6,011 bases of DNA. Origin: an uncultured Bordetella sp. Its GTDB lineage: Bacteria; Pseudomonadota; Gammaproteobacteria; Burkholderiales; Burkholderiaceae_B. How positions within the stretch are numbered: position 1 is the first letter of the stretch; every line of letters begins with the position of its first letter. Where the stretch lies: NCBI GenBank assembly GCA_937881145.1, contig CALGFL010000485.1:1-6011 (forward strand). Reading direction: 5' to 3'. Below, in pieces: positions 4,965 to 6,011 of this stretch. The translations under genes and the position numbers were made by a program. The notes beneath the pieces were generated by a model, which was not told the origin of the DNA, did no database searches, and saw only the letters and a list, made by a program, of their open reading frames with translations.

Positions 4965-5582
4965 ATGACGCAAAATTTTTCCGATCCCTGGTCCGAATGG
5001 CTGCTGTACCGGCGCCACGGCGGCGACGCGAAACTCGAACAGAGCGTCCTTGCCGACACCATGAAATACGCCGACCGCGTGCTGGACGGCGCCCGGCTGG
5101 AGGCAGGCATGAGGCTTGCCGACATCGGCACCGGCGACGGGCTGGTCGCCTTTCGCGCGATCGAGCGCGTCGGCCCGTCGCTGCAGGTACTCATGACGGA
5201 CATTTCCTCCCCGCTGCTCGAGCATGTGCAGACAATGGCCTCGGTGCGCAACGTCGGCCGGCAATGCGAGTTCCTGCTGGGATCGGCCGATGCGCTGTCC
5301 GGCATCGCCGACGGTTCGGTGGATGTGGTGACGACGCGCGCCGTCCTCGCCTATGTCGCGGACAAGCCGGCCGCACTGCGCGAATTCCATCGCATCCTGC
5401 GGCCCGCAGGCAGGTTGTCGATCTGCGAGCCCATCATGCGCGACGATGCGCTGGAAGTGTGTCTCTTGAGAAGACTCGTCGAGGCGCAGGAGCAGCAGTT
5501 GCACGGCCCTGCCGACCCCTTTCTGGCCATGCTCTTGCGTTGGCGCGCGGCCCAGTTCCCGGACACCCCGGAAAAGGCGTAG
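4965..5582 (+). CDS. Class I SAM-dependent methyltransferase, N-terminal part ending at a premature amber codon
   Basis: This 205-residue open frame contains the whole Rossmann-type methyltransferase core. Motif I is LADIGTGDG (51-59), which binds S-adenosylmethionine. The acidic residue Asp79 follows in VLMTDIS, SADAL (107-111) matches the next loop, VDVVTTRAVLAYV (119-131) is the motif IV strand, and FHRILRPAGRL (141-151) is the post-motif region. The N-terminus DPWSEWLLYRRHGGD is, from memory, characteristic of a poorly studied bacterial methyltransferase group, supporting the ATG at 4965. Substrate and pathway are unknown. The frame stops at TAG 5580-5582, yet family-like sequence continues in the same frame, so the product would lack about 100 C-terminal residues. 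The truncated protein might still bind SAM, but the missing region is likely part of the substrate site or fold. Confidence 0.8.
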   Translation: MTQNFSDPWSEWLLYRRHGGDAKLEQSVLADTMKYADRVLDGARLEAGMRLADIGTGDGLVAFRAIERVGPSLQVLMTDISSPLLEHVQTMASVRNVGRQCEFLLGSADALSGIADGSVDVVTTRAVLAYVADKPAALREFHRILRPAGRLSICEPIMRDDALEVCLLRRLVEAQEQQLHGPADPFLAMLLRWRAAQFPDTPEKA

Positions 5583-5891
5583 GAAACGCCCATCTCGAAC
5601 TACACCGAGCGCGATCTCGTGCGCTACGCGTTCGACGCCGGCTTTACCGACATCCATCTTGAATTCCACATCGACATGCAGACCTTGAACATGCCGACAT
5701 GGGATGCGGTCTTGAATGTTTCCCCGCACCCTTTGGCGCCGCCGCTGGGCGCCGTTCTTGAAAAGCACTTTACGCCCGGCGAGCGGCGTTTTTTCGAGCC
5801 GAGGCTGCGCGATCTGTTAAATGACGGACAACGGCGGTTCACGACGAACCGTACTGCGTGGCTGACGGCGGAAAAACCCTCGCCGCCCTAA
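4965..5891 (+). pseudogene. Full extent of the methyltransferase gene, interrupted by one in-frame TAG
   Basis: From 4965 to the TAA at 5889-5891 the frame is continuous (309 codons) apart from the single TAG at 5580-5582. Downstream of it, ISNYTERDLVRYAFDAGFTDIHLEFHID reads as natural protein with normal codon use. The upstream half ends RAAQFPDTPEKA, so the two halves join smoothly with no shift of frame. A single substitution such as CAG to TAG or GAG to TAG would explain it. This is best treated as a pseudogene unless amber readthrough or a sequencing error is shown. The remnant at 5583-5891 has no start with a ribosome binding site and is unlikely to be an independent gene. Confidence 0.7.
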
Positions 5892-6011
5892 TACCGCTGC
5901 AAAGCCATCAGCACCTTGCGCGTGGACAAGGGCCGGCCGGCCAGATTGACCTCGAGCCGGTCGCGCAGGCTGCGGCGCAGGTCGGGTTCAATGTGCGGAT
6001 CCTCGAAGTCG
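5888..6011 (-). CDS. C-terminal fragment of an unrecognised protein (partial)
   Basis: The gene enters from the right edge and ends at TAG (5888-5890). Forty-one codons are visible; the protein ends RDRLEVNLAGRPLSTRKVLMALQRY. Codon use is typical of the window and the segment is charged and amphipathic, with no transmembrane stretch. I do not recognise the family. Its stop overlaps the TAA of the convergent methyltransferase gene within the four bases CTAA, leaving no room for a terminator between them. It is called coding because the frame is open to the edge and ends just where the neighbouring gene stops. Confidence 0.6.
   Translation of the reverse strand, partial: DFEDPHIEPDLRRSLRDRLEVNLAGRPLSTRKVLMALQRY

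Noticed and set aside
4347..5768. Minus-strand open frame of 473 codons as one long protein
   Set aside because: Only the last 148 codons are a recognisable GNAT gene with its own ribosome binding site. The rest is antisense to the methyltransferase and crosses a promoter region.
5619..5891. Separate small gene after the amber codon
   Set aside because: It begins at a GTG without a ribosome binding site, in the same frame as the methyltransferase, and reads as that protein's C-terminus.

Overview
The window comes from a GC-rich betaproteobacterium. It is most likely Alcaligenaceae (the Bordetella/Achromobacter group), judging by the strong G/C third-position codon bias, the gene families present, and a GC-rich hairpin repeat between genes of a type I associate with that group. 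The species assignment is an inference. Almost everything lies on the minus strand; only the damaged methyltransferase at the right end is on the plus strand.

Layout, left to right. (1) 1-251 and 325-879 hold two short-chain CHR-family (chromate) transporter genes, preceded by slyX (890-1105); all are minus strand and probably one operon. (2) 1106-1261 is a gap with GC-rich tandem repeats. (3) 1262-2023 and 2094-3038 are an ABC-2 permease and its ATPase (YadH/YadG type), co-oriented. (4) 3039-3156 is a gap with a large nested inverted repeat. (5) 3157-3582 is ohr, an organic hydroperoxide peroxidase, and 3771-4244 is ohrR, its MarR-family thiol-sensing repressor. Each has an AT-rich palindrome of the same design just upstream. 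(6) 4347-4793 is a GNAT acetyltransferase. (7) 4965-5891, plus strand, is a class I SAM-dependent methyltransferase split by an in-frame amber codon. (8) 5888-6011 is the C-terminus of an unrecognised minus-strand gene whose stop overlaps that of the methyltransferase gene.

The most unusual signal is a pair of about 61-bp repeats, one inside the CHR operon and one inside the ABC operon. Both sit in the same orientation at a stop/start junction. In each, a 75-nt mini-ORF begins at an ATG overlapping the upstream gene's TGA and ends in a TGA overlapping the downstream gene's ATG. Each carries two abutting hairpins, with one base-pair-preserving double substitution between copies, and an AGGGGG stretch placed as a ribosome binding site for the downstream gene. 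In the CHR copy the junction is duplicated exactly (20 bp). The repeat looks like an insertable intercistronic module that keeps ribosomes moving through an operon.

The ohr/ohrR pair is a self-contained peroxide-response unit. OhrR has the two cysteines of the 2-Cys subclass with the family spacing, its operator covers the -35 of its own promoter, and the transcript appears to begin almost at the start codon.
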